Source: Zanthoxylum bungeanum (Eukaryota; Streptophyta; Magnoliopsida; Sapindales; Rutaceae). Taken from it: 64,000 bases of DNA. Below, one piece after another: positions 22,513 through 33,679 of the stretch. The notes beneath the pieces were generated by a model, which saw nothing but the letters and a program-made list of their open reading frames with translations, searched no databases and was not told where the DNA came from. A program made the translations under genes and the position numbers. The stretch lies in contig SKCR01051311.1 of assembly GCA_019454045.1 (NCBI GenBank), positions 1 through 64,000 on the forward strand. The letters are read 5' to 3'. How positions within the stretch are numbered: position 1 is the stretch's first letter; every line of letters starts with the position of its first letter.

Positions 22513-23087
22513 TTTTGATAAAGAGTCCAATTCATCCAAATGATAATGGTCCTAAAGCACAAGGAAATATTTGTTATAGGCCATATAACCCGGTCTACGC
22601 ATGGGTTCGTGGGAGTGGGAGTATGGACAAAGGCTCTCATCGGCGAAGGATGGCCCACAACTAGGTCTCCCCAATCAAGGGTTCGAGCAACCAAGTGAGC
22701 ACACCCTTTTTTATACACTAAGGTACGTGCCAATGAGCTATGGTGTGTGACTGACTGTCAAATGGATTTCCCGTTGTAGATTCCCCAGAGGGAAGGTGGA
22801 GCGAGGCTCACTTAAATACCCAAGCCTCTTAGGCTCTTATCGCTTGGTGTCAGGAATAAACAACGAGTCCTCCAAATTAGTCCATCACAATAGGCTACGA
22901 GTAGATGGCTATCTAGGTGCCTTCACAGCTTTTCCTTCTAGAAAGGTAGTGAGTGAAGGAAGACACCAAACCATTACCTAGCCTCAAAATGCCTTTAATC
23001 ACAACCCCCATTTCACACATTTGTAGACACGGTTAGTTAAAGCATAAATCTATACATTACAAGTCATTATTTCGGGGCCGATTCTCT

Positions 23088-23106
23088 ATCCCCAGTGGAG
23101 TCGCCA
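23088..23106 (-). promoter_or_regulatory. Primer binding site of Tat-B (tRNA-Arg)
   Basis: The minus strand reads TGGCGACTCCACTGGGGAT, identical to the Tat-A site and placed 3 nt inside the 5' LTR. It fixes the orientation and the inner LTR boundary. Confidence 0.88.
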
Positions 23107-23109
23107 GAC

Positions 23110-26100
23110 TGTGGGACACAGAAACTGGACGACGCATGCTGTTCCTAGGCTCGGGGCCTAGTTGGGAGTACGGAGTAGCCAACGGAGGACTAAACCGGAG
23201 AATAAGGGAGTCGCCACCCGGTGTGAACCGGGACAAAGATTTAAGGCCGCACTCACCCCTCGCAAGGGAAGACCTCAAACCATTGGGTTCGGAATGGTCC
23301 CTTACTTATGCAACTTGTAATGTAAAGATTTATGCAATAATCCAACCAAGCCTATGACATATATTTCCAAGTGCACCACAATCCTAAATTCACATGCTTA
23401 AAAGTATAGTTTACATCTAACATACATGAAACCAAATCTTATTGCCAAATTCACATGCTCAAAGGTAGGCCTTTGCAACAACAAGCACATAACGTCATAA
23501 GAATTCAATCATTCATGTGAATATAAACACAAACAGTCATGGTAACATTTGCATGTAATGTAAAGGAAATCAAAATGACGACAAATAATATTGTAGGCGC
23601 ATTATGTAAAGAAGCATATAAGATATGGTCAAAATAACCGCATGATAAACGAAATCAATACAAACACGCAACTTTAAAAGATGAAGAAAGACACGAATTT
23701 AAACATGCCAAAGATGAAAAAATCAAAGATGCAATTTTACATTAAAGATGAACATGCCATAATGTGATGCTAAAGGATGCAACTAACATGAGTGAAAGAA
23801 AGGAATACCGAGAAGAAGAGAAATGCAATATGCGCCTATGTCCGTGCAATCACTACCAATTTTCCATTAAGCATGTTACATGTGATGCAAGATTTATGCA
23901 ATGATATGTCATATGGATGAATGATATGGAAAAGAAAGCATGACACAACGTTGCGCGACAAAAAAAAAGAAATAAAGTGCATGGTTAAAATGACATTTTG
24001 CAAAAAACAGCGATAAATCGCGTAAAAAACAGCGCGGCGAAACATCATGGCAAAGGTAGCCTTGTGGCGTTTTCCCTCTAATGGAGGACCTTAGAACCAT
24101 CCTAGTTAAGCCCATGCGCACATATCACATAATCAAGTGCAATAAATAAAGAAGCATAAAAAAAGGATTTTTGTAAAACATCGATAAATCGTGTGATAAA
24201 CAGCGCGGCAAAACATCATGGCAAAGGTAGCCTTATGGCGTTTCCCCTCGAATGGAGGACCTTAAAACCACCCTAGTCAAGCCCATGCACATATATCACA
24301 TAATCAAGTGCAATGAATAAAGAAGCATAAAAAAGGATTTGTAAAACAGCGATAAATCGTGTAATAAAGCGCGGCAAAACATCATGGCAAAGGTAGCCTT
24401 TTGGCATTTTCCCTCGAATGGAGGACCTTAAAACCAATAGTTAAGCCCATGCGCACATATTACATAATGCATAAAAAATAAAAACAAATAAAAAAGAATA
24501 TCGGATTTCGTATACCCGATTGAACACATCTCTCGTCCAATCAAGTATACATCATCCGGCGCGGCGAAGCCTCGGGTAAAGGATTTTAACCCCTTTAAGG
24601 GGACCTTTCATCACACTTGCTAAGCCCATGCGCACATATTACATAATGCATAAAAAAAATAAAACAAATAAATAAAGAATATCGGATTTCGTATACCCGA
24701 TTGAACACATCTCTCGTCCAATCAAGTATACATCATCCGGCGCGGCGAAGCCTCGGGTAAAGGATTTTAACCCCTTTAAGGGGACCTTTCATCACACTTG
24801 CTAAGCCCATGCGCATCATTCCATATGACATAAATGAATGATATGAGGAAATTAAAAGACAGAAAAATTAAACGGCAAATAATCAAATGACAAGATAACA
24901 TAAAACCAACAAGTGCCGTTTGCTCAAGTGGTACGTGGAATTGTTGCCCAAGTACAGACCGCACTACCGTCCATTCGGATTCGGCTACGGAATTTACGTC
25001 TGGGTTTCCATCCTATATACCACAAGAGACGACACTTCCATTCATCCAAAATCCACAACAAACATCATACACACAAAAAATGCCACAAATACAGAAAATA
25101 TAATCAAAATAAATGACCATAAATTAAATAAGAATAAGTTTGAAAGATACCCTCAGGTCTAACCTTTTTAGTCGTCCTCGGACTTGCGTTTCGCGGAGAT
25201 CGGAAGGTATAAAAGCTCCTTACTCTTCCGGTTCACTAGCTTGACATTTTGGCTCGCTGTTCCACTGTTTTCTCCACTGTTTTGGCGTCGATTTGCTGCT
25301 ATTTTTGACGTGTTTTCTGCTCACTATTTCAGGTCTTATTATTCTGTTTTGGTGGACTGTTTGTGCGTGTTTTAGGGGGCTATTTGTGTTGATTTTTTTT
25401 GTGATTTTTTAGGGGTTAAATGTGCAGTTTTTACTCACTGGTTTGGGGTATTTTGGGGGCTGTTTGAAGGGTGGGAACTGCGCAAGAGGGCTGCTGTTTG
25501 TGCGTGAAAGGGGCTGCTTCTGGTTGCTGTTTCACGTGGATGTGGCTGCTGTTCTGGTTGTTTTTCACGTGGATGTTGCTGCTGTTTATGATGTTATTTT
25601 GGTGTGATGATTAGGGGCTGTGATGGTGGTGATAGGGGGTGTTGTAAATCGGCTAAGGAGGGGGGATGGTGGATGTATGGTTCTCGGCCAAGAGAGAGTG
25701 AGATGAAGAGAAAGGTTTCTGGTTGGTGTCTTGTAATTTGCGTGTGAGATGAGGGATAGGTTGATGTCTTGGGCGTGTATTAGAGAGAGTGGAGACCAGG
25801 GGTGGCTAGGTTAGTGCATGTTTATATAGAAGAGAGGTAGGGTTTGCCCTTGTCTCACAAGGAAGAGATTTGTTTCCAAATTAGGAGTGATAGGAATGGT
25901 ATATACAAGATTGAGGGGGGACAAAATATTTTAAATTAGGAAGTCAACTAATCTAAATTGGTGGATATCTTATTGAATTAGGAAGTCAACTAATTTAAAT
26001 TGGTAGATGTCTTATTAGATTAGGAAGTCAAATATTTGATTAGCTTTGATTGGTTAGGATTGATTTTAATTAGGCATATCTTATTTTAATTTTAGTATAT

Positions 26101-26606
26101 GAATTATTTAAATAAGGCATGATTTTAGTTTAAGTTGGTAATTGTTTATTTTATGTTTGGTATATGTTTTATTTAATTATTTAATTAATTTAATTATTAT
26201 CTTATTTACTTAATGTTTTAATTAATATTTATTTATTTAATTCGGGGGTATTTTAAGGGTGATGGGCGTGTGGGCCTTGGTGGGTGGGAGTGGGCATGGC
26301 TAGGTGCATGTTAATTTAGTTAAGTGTTTGGGCTATGTTTGTGTGGGCTAGGTGGGTGTGTAGGCTAAGTTCATGTGGACTAGGTGTGTGTGGGCCGGGT
26401 TTAGGTGTCTCGGGTCGAGCATAAACTTTAAAACAGAAAACAAACGAGTTACTTGAAGTCAAACTAGTGAACTTAATCCGTCAATGAGTCAATTCTTGAC
26501 TCTTCCCTTCCGATGTCCGTTTCTCGCGGTTTCCGTAACTTAAAAGGTAGTTGTCTCCAAATAAGACTCCTCATCGGGTTTCACATGCAAAAATGCAATG
26601 CCTACA
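23110..26606 (-). repeat. 5' LTR of Tat-B
   Basis: 3497 bp, the same length as its partner. It contains TATATAAA at 25828-25821 (-) and the same internal tandem repeats (about 24000-24815). Terminal dinucleotides are TG/CA, and the CTTCC target copy follows directly at 26607. Confidence 0.95.
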
Positions 26607-26611
26607 CTTCC
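26607..26611. repeat. Target-site duplication of Tat-B, right copy (CTTCC)
   Basis: Pairs with 14361-14365. Removing 14366-26611 joins tac-ctt-cct to gat-ttg-ttt in frame (..YLP/DLFEC..). Confidence 0.93.
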
Positions 26612-29600
26612 TGATTTGTTTGAATGTACTTTCGCATTATCCAATAATAAAGAGATTTCTTTTGCTTACTTGCCTGAGTCGTTTCCACTTACTCTGCACG
26701 AATCAAGCATATTTGATATCAGTTCGGCCAGAACTACTGCATTTAACTTGGGTACACTTGAGAACCCCAAAGAAATTCTGATTGCAAGTGAAGTTACCTC
26801 TGAAGAGAGGGAGAAACTAGAAGAAGTGTTGGTCAGATATGCCAAAGTGTTTGCGTGGTCCTATGAGGACATGCTTGGGGTAGACAGAAACATTGCTCAA
26901 CACACAATACCAACTTATCCGAATATGAGGCCAGTAAAACAGAAACTCTGATGGATGAGACCAGAATGGGCTGAGAAAGTCAGAGAGGAAGTTAAGAAAC
27001 AGATAGATGTGGGGTTCCTAGAAGTAGTAAAGTATCCTGAGTGGTTGGCAAATATAGTACCGGTGCCAAAGAAAGACGGGAAGGTCAGAATGTGTGTAGA
27101 CTACAGAGATCTCAACAAGGCTTGTCCGAATGATGATTTTCCTCTACCGTATATAGATGTTCTGGTTGATAGTGCAACTTTATCTGCTATGTATTCATTT
27201 GCAGATGGGTTTTCAGGTTACAATCAGGTTCTCATGGCCGAGGAAGACAAACACAAGACTGCATTTGTTACTGAGTGGGGTACTTATTGTTACAAGGTTA
27301 TGCCGTTTGGGCTTAAGAATGCGGGGGCTACCTATCAGCGGATGGCCACTACACTTTTCCACGACTTGATGCACAAAGAGATTGAGGTGTATATGGATGA
27401 CATGATGGTGAAATCAGAGACAAGAGTTGGGCATATTGAAGCACTGGAAAGGTTCCTTCAGAGAGTTGATAGATACAACTTGCGGCTTAATCCTAAGAAA
27501 TGTGTGTTTGGGGTAACATCAGGGAAACTGCTTGGTCATACAGTGGGAATGGGCGGAATAGAGGTAGACTCCGAAAAGATCAAGGCAATCACAGAAATGC
27601 CTGCACCGAAGATAGAAAAAGAAGTCAGAGCATTCTTGGGGAAGATTCAGTACATCAGTCGGTCCATCGCCAAGTTGACATCAGTATGTGAGTCTATCTT
27701 CAAATTGTTGAGAAAAGATCAGCCAGTGAGATGGAATGAACAGTGTCAGACAGCCTTCGACAAAATCAGAGAATACTTGGTAAAGCCTCATGTATTGAAG
27801 CCTCCGAGACCGGGCAGACCTTTGATATTATATTTGGCTATAGAATCAGAAACATTGGGGGCAATGATGGTACAGGCAGATGAGACAGGGGTAGAACATG
27901 CAGTCTATTATCTGAGTAAGAAGATGTTCCCGTATGAGGCTCGATATCAGGAAGTTGAGAAGATCTGTCTTGCAGTGGTATGGGTTTCCAGAAAATTACG
28001 GCATTATTTCCAGTCATACAAGATCCAGATAGTGGCCAAGGAAAATCCTCTGAAATATCTTCATTTGGTGCCTTCACTAGTGGGAAATTTGGGCAGATGG
28101 TTGGTATTGCTGACAGAGTTTGACATTGAGTATCTCACATCCAAAGTGATCAAAGGACGAGCAGTAGCAGAGTTTCTGGCAATGCAACCTGTTGAGGGGG
28201 ATCAGTATAAGTTTGAATTTCCAGATGAAGAGATCCAAGCAATAACAGTCCAGAGATGGAAGATGTATTTTGATGGAGCGGTGAATTACAAGGGAGCCAG
28301 AATTGGGATCGTGATAGTGACCCCCGAGGGAGAGACTTTGCCTTTGGCCAAGAGGTTGACATTCAGATTGACTAATAACATGGCCGAGTATGAAGCATGT
28401 GCTTTCGGTTTGGCAGCATTGATAGCCTTGAAGGCCGGGAGTGTGGAAGTCTACAGAGATTCTATGTTGGTGGTCCAGCAGATGCGAGGAGAATGGGAAT
28501 TGAAAGAAGAATGGTTGAAACCTTACCTTTTTCACCTCAGAAAGCTGGCACATGTTATCCCCGAGTGTAAGTTTCGACACTTACCGAGAGAAGAGAATCA
28601 GATGGCAGATGCATTGGCTACACTTGCAGCAACTTGGGAAAATCCAGAAAAGTTAGTGATGAGACCGTTGATACTGACAACAGCGAGCAAACCTGTTTAT
28701 GAGATAGAAAGAATTCTGGGAGTTGAGGTCGACGATGGTAAACCTTGGTATTATGATATTCAGAGCTATCTGGAACATGGTGAACTCCTGGAAGGGGCAT
28801 GCAGAAAAGACAGAATAGCCATTCAGAAGTTAGCTTCCCAATATGTGATTTTGAAAGGGGAACTGTACAAGAGGCAAGCAAACGGTATTCAGTTGAAGTG
28901 TTTGAGAAATGAAGAAGCTCAGCATGTAATGGAAGAAATACACGCCGGGGTATGTGGTCCACACATGAACGGGTTGAATCTGTCCCGAAAGATAGTGAGA
29001 CAAGGTTTTTATTGGTCAACCATGGAAACAGACTGCGCGAAGATGGTAAAGCACTGTCATGACTGTCAAGCACATGGTAATTTGAATCACTTACCACACA
29101 CAGAATTGCACGGGTTGTCAGAGCCATGGCCTTTCTCAGCATGGGGAATTGATATGATTGGAGAAATTCGACCAAATGCATCGAATGGGCATCGCTTCAT
29201 AGTAGTGGCCGTAGATTACTTCTCGAAGTGGGTGGAAGCCAAATCATTCCACAATGTTACAGCAAAACAGATGGCAAATTTTATAGCTCGGAACCTCATT
29301 TGTCGGTATGGTATGCCGCATCATGTAGTGACAAACAACAGAGTTCAGTTTCAAGGAGAGACGAATGTGATGTTACAGAGGTATGTGATAGGCCACCACA
29401 AGTCATCACCGTACAGGCCGCAGGAAAATGGGGCAGTTGAGGCAGCCAACAAGACTATAAAGACGATTTTAGCCAAGATGACATAAGACTGCAGAGATTG
29501 GGCCGAGAAGCTACCATATGCTTTGTGGGGGTACAGAACATCAGTAAGAACGGCAACAGAGGCCACGCCTTACTCTTTAGTCTATGGAATGGAAGCAGTG

Positions 29601-29990
29601 TTACCAGTGGAAGTGGAAATACAGTCTATGAAGGTCTTAGCAGAAGCAGAATTACCGGAACCAGAATGGGCCGCACAGAGGTTTGATCAGTTAGCACTGT
29701 TTGATGAGAGGAGGACAAAGTCTTTGTATCACATGCAGTTGTATCAGAAGAGACTAGCCCGGGCATTCAACAAGAAAGTACGTCCCACCAAGATTAGAAA
29801 GGGTGATTTGGTACTTAAGCAGTCGAGGCCGTCGATGACAGATCCGAGAGGAAAATTCAGACCTAACTGGGAAGGACCTTACATAGTGCAGAAGGTAATG
29901 GGAAATGGGGCAGTGAAGCTATCGGACTTGGAAGGAAATGAGTTCACCGAGCCGATCAATGTGGACAGATTGAAGCAGTACTTTGCCTAA
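26612..29990 (+). pseudogene. Tat-A RT-RNaseH-aRNaseH-integrase with two stops
   Basis: Pol half of Tat-A, in frame with Gag-Pro across the Tat-B insertion. The RT has VPKKDGKVRMCVDYRDLN, FADGFSGYNQ and VYMDDMMVKS (YMDD at 27390-27401). A remnant connection RNase H is followed from about 28263 by a second, archaeal-type RNase H with its four acidic residues in place (YFDGA, NMAEYEA, YRDSM, QMADAL), a Tat-lineage hallmark. Integrase: the zinc motif H-H-C-C at about 28922-29075 ends CHDCQ, then GIDMIG, and E in ENGAVEAA. The second catalytic Asp is lost, since the usual TDNG-type motif reads TNNR (29331-29342). In-frame TGA at 26949-26951 and TAA at 29484-29486 also break it. It ends NWEGPY...VDRLKQYFA. 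Confidence 0.92.
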
Positions 29991-30179
29991 GGGAAAAAGA
30001 ACCGAGCAGTCACCAAGGGAATTGGCAGAAGACCTAACCCAACGGAGTAGGAAAATCATTCATGCATACACATAGCATTGCATTCTTTCCGTGTTTGTTT
30101 TTGTTTTGTGTTCGCAGGTTCGAAGAAAAGAGAAAGCGACAGAAATGAGCCAAACAGCGTCAACGCAGTTTCAGTTTTG

Positions 30180-30640
30180 GGGACGAGTCCCAAAGGGCGA
30201 GGCCCACATCAGTACCAGTCTGGGGGCGAGGTCCAAATCAGCAACAGTTTGGGGCGAGGCCCACATTAGTATCAGCTTATGGGTGAGGCCCACTTTTGTC
30301 AGCGGTGTTGGGTCGAGGGGCCCAGGGTCGAGGCACCCCCGTTGTCGGTTGTAGTTCTGTGATGCGTCCCAGGGTCGAGGTGCCCACTACATCATCAGTT
30401 TGAGGGTGAGGTCCCTATTTTCAGCGGTGTTGGGTCGAGGTGCCCAGGGTCGAGGTGCCCCCGTTGTCGGTTGTAGTTTCGGGATGCGTCCCAGGGTCGA
30501 TGTGCCCACTACATCATCAGTTTGAGGGCGAGGTCCCTATTGTCAGTGGTATTGGGTCGAGTTGCCCAGGGTCGAGGTGCCCTTGTTGTCAGTTGCAGTT
30601 AGTGGGATGCGTCCCAGGATCGAGGTCCACTGCAGCACCA
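30180..30640 (+). repeat. Tandem repeats in Tat-A 3' UTR
   Basis: A roughly 122-bp unit in about two and a half copies (GCGTCCCAGGGTCGAGGTGC starts at 30364, 30486 and about 30609) follows shorter GGCGAGGCCCACAT repeats. Only the short motif is shared with Tat-B, so the two elements carry different arrays at the same place. Confidence 0.85.
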
Positions 30641-30733
30641 ACTCAGCTCGAGGCAGCAGACGAGCCAGGTAAGTGAAAATGCATTGCATAACTTTGATAG
30701 GATTGTTCAAAGTCACACACTGCACAAGTCCCA

Positions 30734-30747
30734 TCAAAGTGGGGGCG
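30734..30747 (+). promoter_or_regulatory. Polypurine tract of Tat-A
   Basis: TCAAAGTGGGGGCG ends two bases before the 3' LTR start TGTAGG at 30750. Identical to Tat-B. Confidence 0.85.
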
Positions 30748-30749
30748 AC

Positions 30750-31829
30750 TGTAGGCATTGCATTTTTGCATGTGAAACCCGATGATGAGTCTCAGTTGGA
30801 GGCACTACCTTTTAAGTCACGGAAGTCGCGAGAAACAGATATCGGAAGGGGAAATGCAGGTTGAGTATGCTATGAGAGTCGTTTCATATGTTCACTGTTT
30901 TCGTTCGTTCTGCGTTCTTAAATGCGTTCGAACGTCAGGCAGATTGCGGGCGTTCGTGTCGAGTTCGAATTGGCATTCGAACGGTATCGATATTTCTGGT
31001 TTTGCTGTTAACCTCATGACTCGAGCCCAAGCCCACTTAAAACACACCCAAATTAAATCAAATATTAAGTTAAATATTAATTAGATAATGTAATTAAATA
31101 AAATAATCAATTAAGTCATATACCAAATTAAATAAAACAAATAAAATCTAAATAATCACCTACCAAAATAAATAAAATATTTACCAACATAAAATAAGTA
31201 TATGCCTAATATAAACTAATCAAATATAATCATTCCTAACTAAATAATATATTTACCAATCTAAAATATTTGACTTCCTAATCAACACCAATCTAATCTT
31301 GTAACTTCCTAATTTATAATATTTTGTCCCCCCTCAATCTTGTGTATGCCATTCTTGAGAAGCCTAAATTAGAAACCAAGATCCTATTCCTTGTGAGACA
31401 AGGTGAAGCCCTAGCCATTCTCTTTATAAACAACCACCATGTCATAGCATGCTCACTTTAATGCCTAATTGCATCCTTAAGTGCCTTTTTGCATTATATA
31501 CTTAGTTGACTCTTTTATTTGTGTATGGACATGTAATAGCTATTTGTTTATGATATGTCTATGAAATCACATGTTCGCCATCATTTGATTCGCCTTTATG
31601 TGTGCTTGTGTGGTTCGTGTGTGCTTGTGTTTCCATGAATGCAATATGCCAATGAAGCTGTGTGTTCGTTACTACTTTGATGTACTTTCAAGCATGCAAT
31701 CTTAGATGTGAAATATATGCAAATTTAGGTGTAAGTTTTATTTTTGTGCATGTGAACTTAGAAGCATGATACTCTTGGAAATAAGTGTTACTTAAGCTTG
31801 ATTAAATTATTACAAAAATCCTTTCATTA
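30750..31829 (+). repeat. 3' LTR of Tat-A, right end truncated
   Basis: Matches the 5' LTR closely from TGTAGGCATTGC to ATCCTTTCATTA, equivalent to 10441. The last about 210 bp of the LTR are missing. The TATA region reads CTTTATAAA (31422-31430). Confidence 0.88.
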
Positions 31830-32952
31830 TGATATCGGTTATACCAAGTCTTGCTTATAGACTATGGTATATGAAATCCTTACGTTCTCCTAGATATCTC
31901 AAACTTATTAGGAATCTTCACAACTAGATCAAATTTCTTGCTCATTTACATTTCTATCTACCTTCTATCGTTCGGAAAGCTTATTATGCATGCATGGATC
32001 TTGAAAGTTGCTGAATCTTCTCTATAGGATTCTCTAAGAGGAAAAAACCTTACTTGAGCCTATCTGACATTCTTATGTCTATTTGTCATCGTTCTATTCT
32101 CTTCAATGCTACAAGCTCATGCATTTTCTTTACTATCAATTATGTCTCTACTCAATCTATTATCTCAACTAAATTTAAGCATATACGTATTTCTTTACTT
32201 CCTAGTTCTACATTTCTTCTAGTTTTCTCTCTTTTTAAAGCTTCAGACATATGTTCTTGAAAACTTCACTAGTTGTTCTTACCACTTATCTTGTTTGGAT
32301 GTAATGAAGACTATCTCGCTTTCAAAGGTGTTTGGATGTAATGAAGACTATCTCGCTTTCAAAATATTATCTCCTAAACTGAATGTTTGTTTAGCCGCAA
32401 CGGTAGAAACAAGTGATGTCAGCACCTCTTTAGCAATAATCGATAAAAAAAAAGATATATATTTTTATGTCGGTTCCACTAATCAAGTACTTGAAATTTT
32501 TACCTACAAAACTTTCATCATGAAACTTTAAATTTATTAATAAATAATTATCTAATTTCGGGTTGTTAGTTGTGATTTCCTTATGTTTTATATTTCGTTA
32601 TAGTAACCAACGATCACATATGTTAAATCTTGAATGTGATACATGTTCGCTACTAGATTGTCCAACTGATTGCAAGTTGTATGACACGATCCAAGGATCC
32701 AATCCACCACCTCCGATTCCTAAGAAGTTATCAAGCCAGGTGCAAATAAAAGTGGATCCAAGTATATCAAGTCTCGTAATAATATGAAAGGGTTCAAGAA
32801 TTACAATAAGAGGTCTCCTAGGTCAAGAGAAATTATTATTGGCCGAATGCGGCATTAGTTATTTTCTTAGGTTGCTGTTTATTTTTATTAGTTATGGGAC
32901 AAGTACATGATTAGTTAAATAAGATAAAGGTCATGATTGGGAAAAATTATAT
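31830..32952. other. Unidentified AT-rich sequence
   Basis: Only short open stretches (60-78 codons), none with a domain I recognise. A 37-bp direct tandem duplication (gtttggatgtaatgaaga...) starts at 32293 and 32330. A Lys/Ser/Asn-rich frame at about 32738-32840 (KSGSKY, NMKGFKNYNKR) resembles a Gag linker but is too short to assign. Confidence 0.4.
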
Positions 32953-33056
32953 TATATTTCGGGTGTATATGTCATCTCTCTCACAATATGTGGGTCTCAC
33001 AATTATGTGGAACCCAGCTGCTGTGAAAGAAATGACATATACATCCGAAACATGAT
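32953..33056. mobile_element. Foldback / MITE-like element
   Basis: Inverted arms of about 32 bp: tttcgggtgtatatgtcat at the left and atgacatatacatccgaaa at the right, extended by gaga/tttc-type near matches, around a 37-bp centre. A transcript would fold into a long hairpin. No clear target duplication beyond TATA. Confidence 0.6.
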
Positions 33057-33620
33057 ATACCACCTCCATGATTGATTCTTGTTTGGTACAATTAAAGTTA
33101 GTTATTTATTATTTATTTAATGAGCCATGTACGTTGGTTCTCACGTTGGCCCTCAATGTGGGCCATGAAATTGGATGTTAAGGGGTACCGTGCAATATGT
33201 GAGCCTTGGGTTTGTTTAATTGGTTATTATTATTTTAGCAGGGGTTTTATGGGGTTAGGATTAGTTTTAATTTGAGTCTTTTAATTATATTAAAATTATG
33301 GTCCATATGTATTATTTAAACATTGTTTGGAGTAAATAAAATTCAGTTACACTGGCCCTAAAATTTGAAACTATTGTGAGTTAAGAAAGAAGGATTATTT
33401 TCTTAATTCCCTTGAGAACAACTCTTATCAAAGGATTTGCGATATTTGGGGTGAGTCTAAACGCCGTTCAAGATTCTTTCAACGCATCATCAAGAGTTTT
33501 TACGATGAGATCTCTAAGGGTTTGTGAGATCTTAGGAGGGTTTTGTTCCAACAAAACTGTAGAGGAGGTTATTGGGGTTCCGTTTCCGCGTTGGATCACA
33601 TCATTATATCTACTGCCCTA
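33057..33620 (+). other. Possible remnant LTR-like sequence
   Basis: AT-rich, then an aataaa near 33338, a G/T-rich tail and ending gcgttggatcacatca near 33603, reminiscent of a copia LTR end. No partner LTR, primer site or polypurine tract was found, so this is a weak call. Confidence 0.25.
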
Positions 33621-33679
33621 ATTATTAAATAAATCTATTAGAATATTTTTTACTCCATCTATTATTTTTAAAACATTAA

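Larger units (their letters stand above)
14366..26606 (-). mobile_element. Tat-B, non-autonomous Tat element inserted in Tat-A
   Basis: 12,241 bp, minus orientation, bounded by 3497-bp direct LTRs that begin TGTAGGCATTGC and end TGTCCCACA on the minus strand. Inside, reading right to left: tRNA-Arg primer site, leader repeats, frameshifted gag, a deletion of protease to integrase, 3' UTR minisatellites and PPT. LTR pairs differ at only scattered positions, so the insertion is younger than the decay of its host Tat-A. With no pol it would depend on proteins from a relative such as Tat-A. Confidence 0.95.
9373..31829 (+). mobile_element. Tat-A, Ty3/gypsy Tat-lineage element, split by Tat-B
   Basis: Two related direct LTRs (9373 and 30750, both starting TGTAGGCATTGC) flank a tRNA-Arg primer site, leader, gag-protease, RT-RNaseH-integrase and PPT in sense order. 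Tat-B (12,241 bp) plus one 5-bp target copy interrupts it; without that insert it is about 10.2 kb. Dual RNase H, the Arg primer site and the repetitive 3' UTR fit the Tat/Ogre-like group. I see no extra ORF before gag and no need for the protease-RT intron known from Ogre. Confidence 0.92.

Noticed and set aside
26551..26781. Plus-strand ORF crossing the right LTR of Tat-B
   Set aside because: A shadow frame over the LTR end and the start of the real RT frame at 26612.
9368..31831. TTATG at 9368-9372 and 31827-31831 as a target duplication for Tat-A, making the LTR end at TTTCA
   Set aside because: Three of the five bases (TTA) belong to the LTR itself in the 5' copy (TTTCATTACAAG), and the Tat-B LTRs plus the primer site place the LTR end 210 bp further on. 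Only two bases match independently, so this is likely chance.
32054..32787. Three short plus-strand ORFs as a host gene
   Set aside because: No recognised domain, different frames and no convincing splice sites joining them; left as unidentified sequence.
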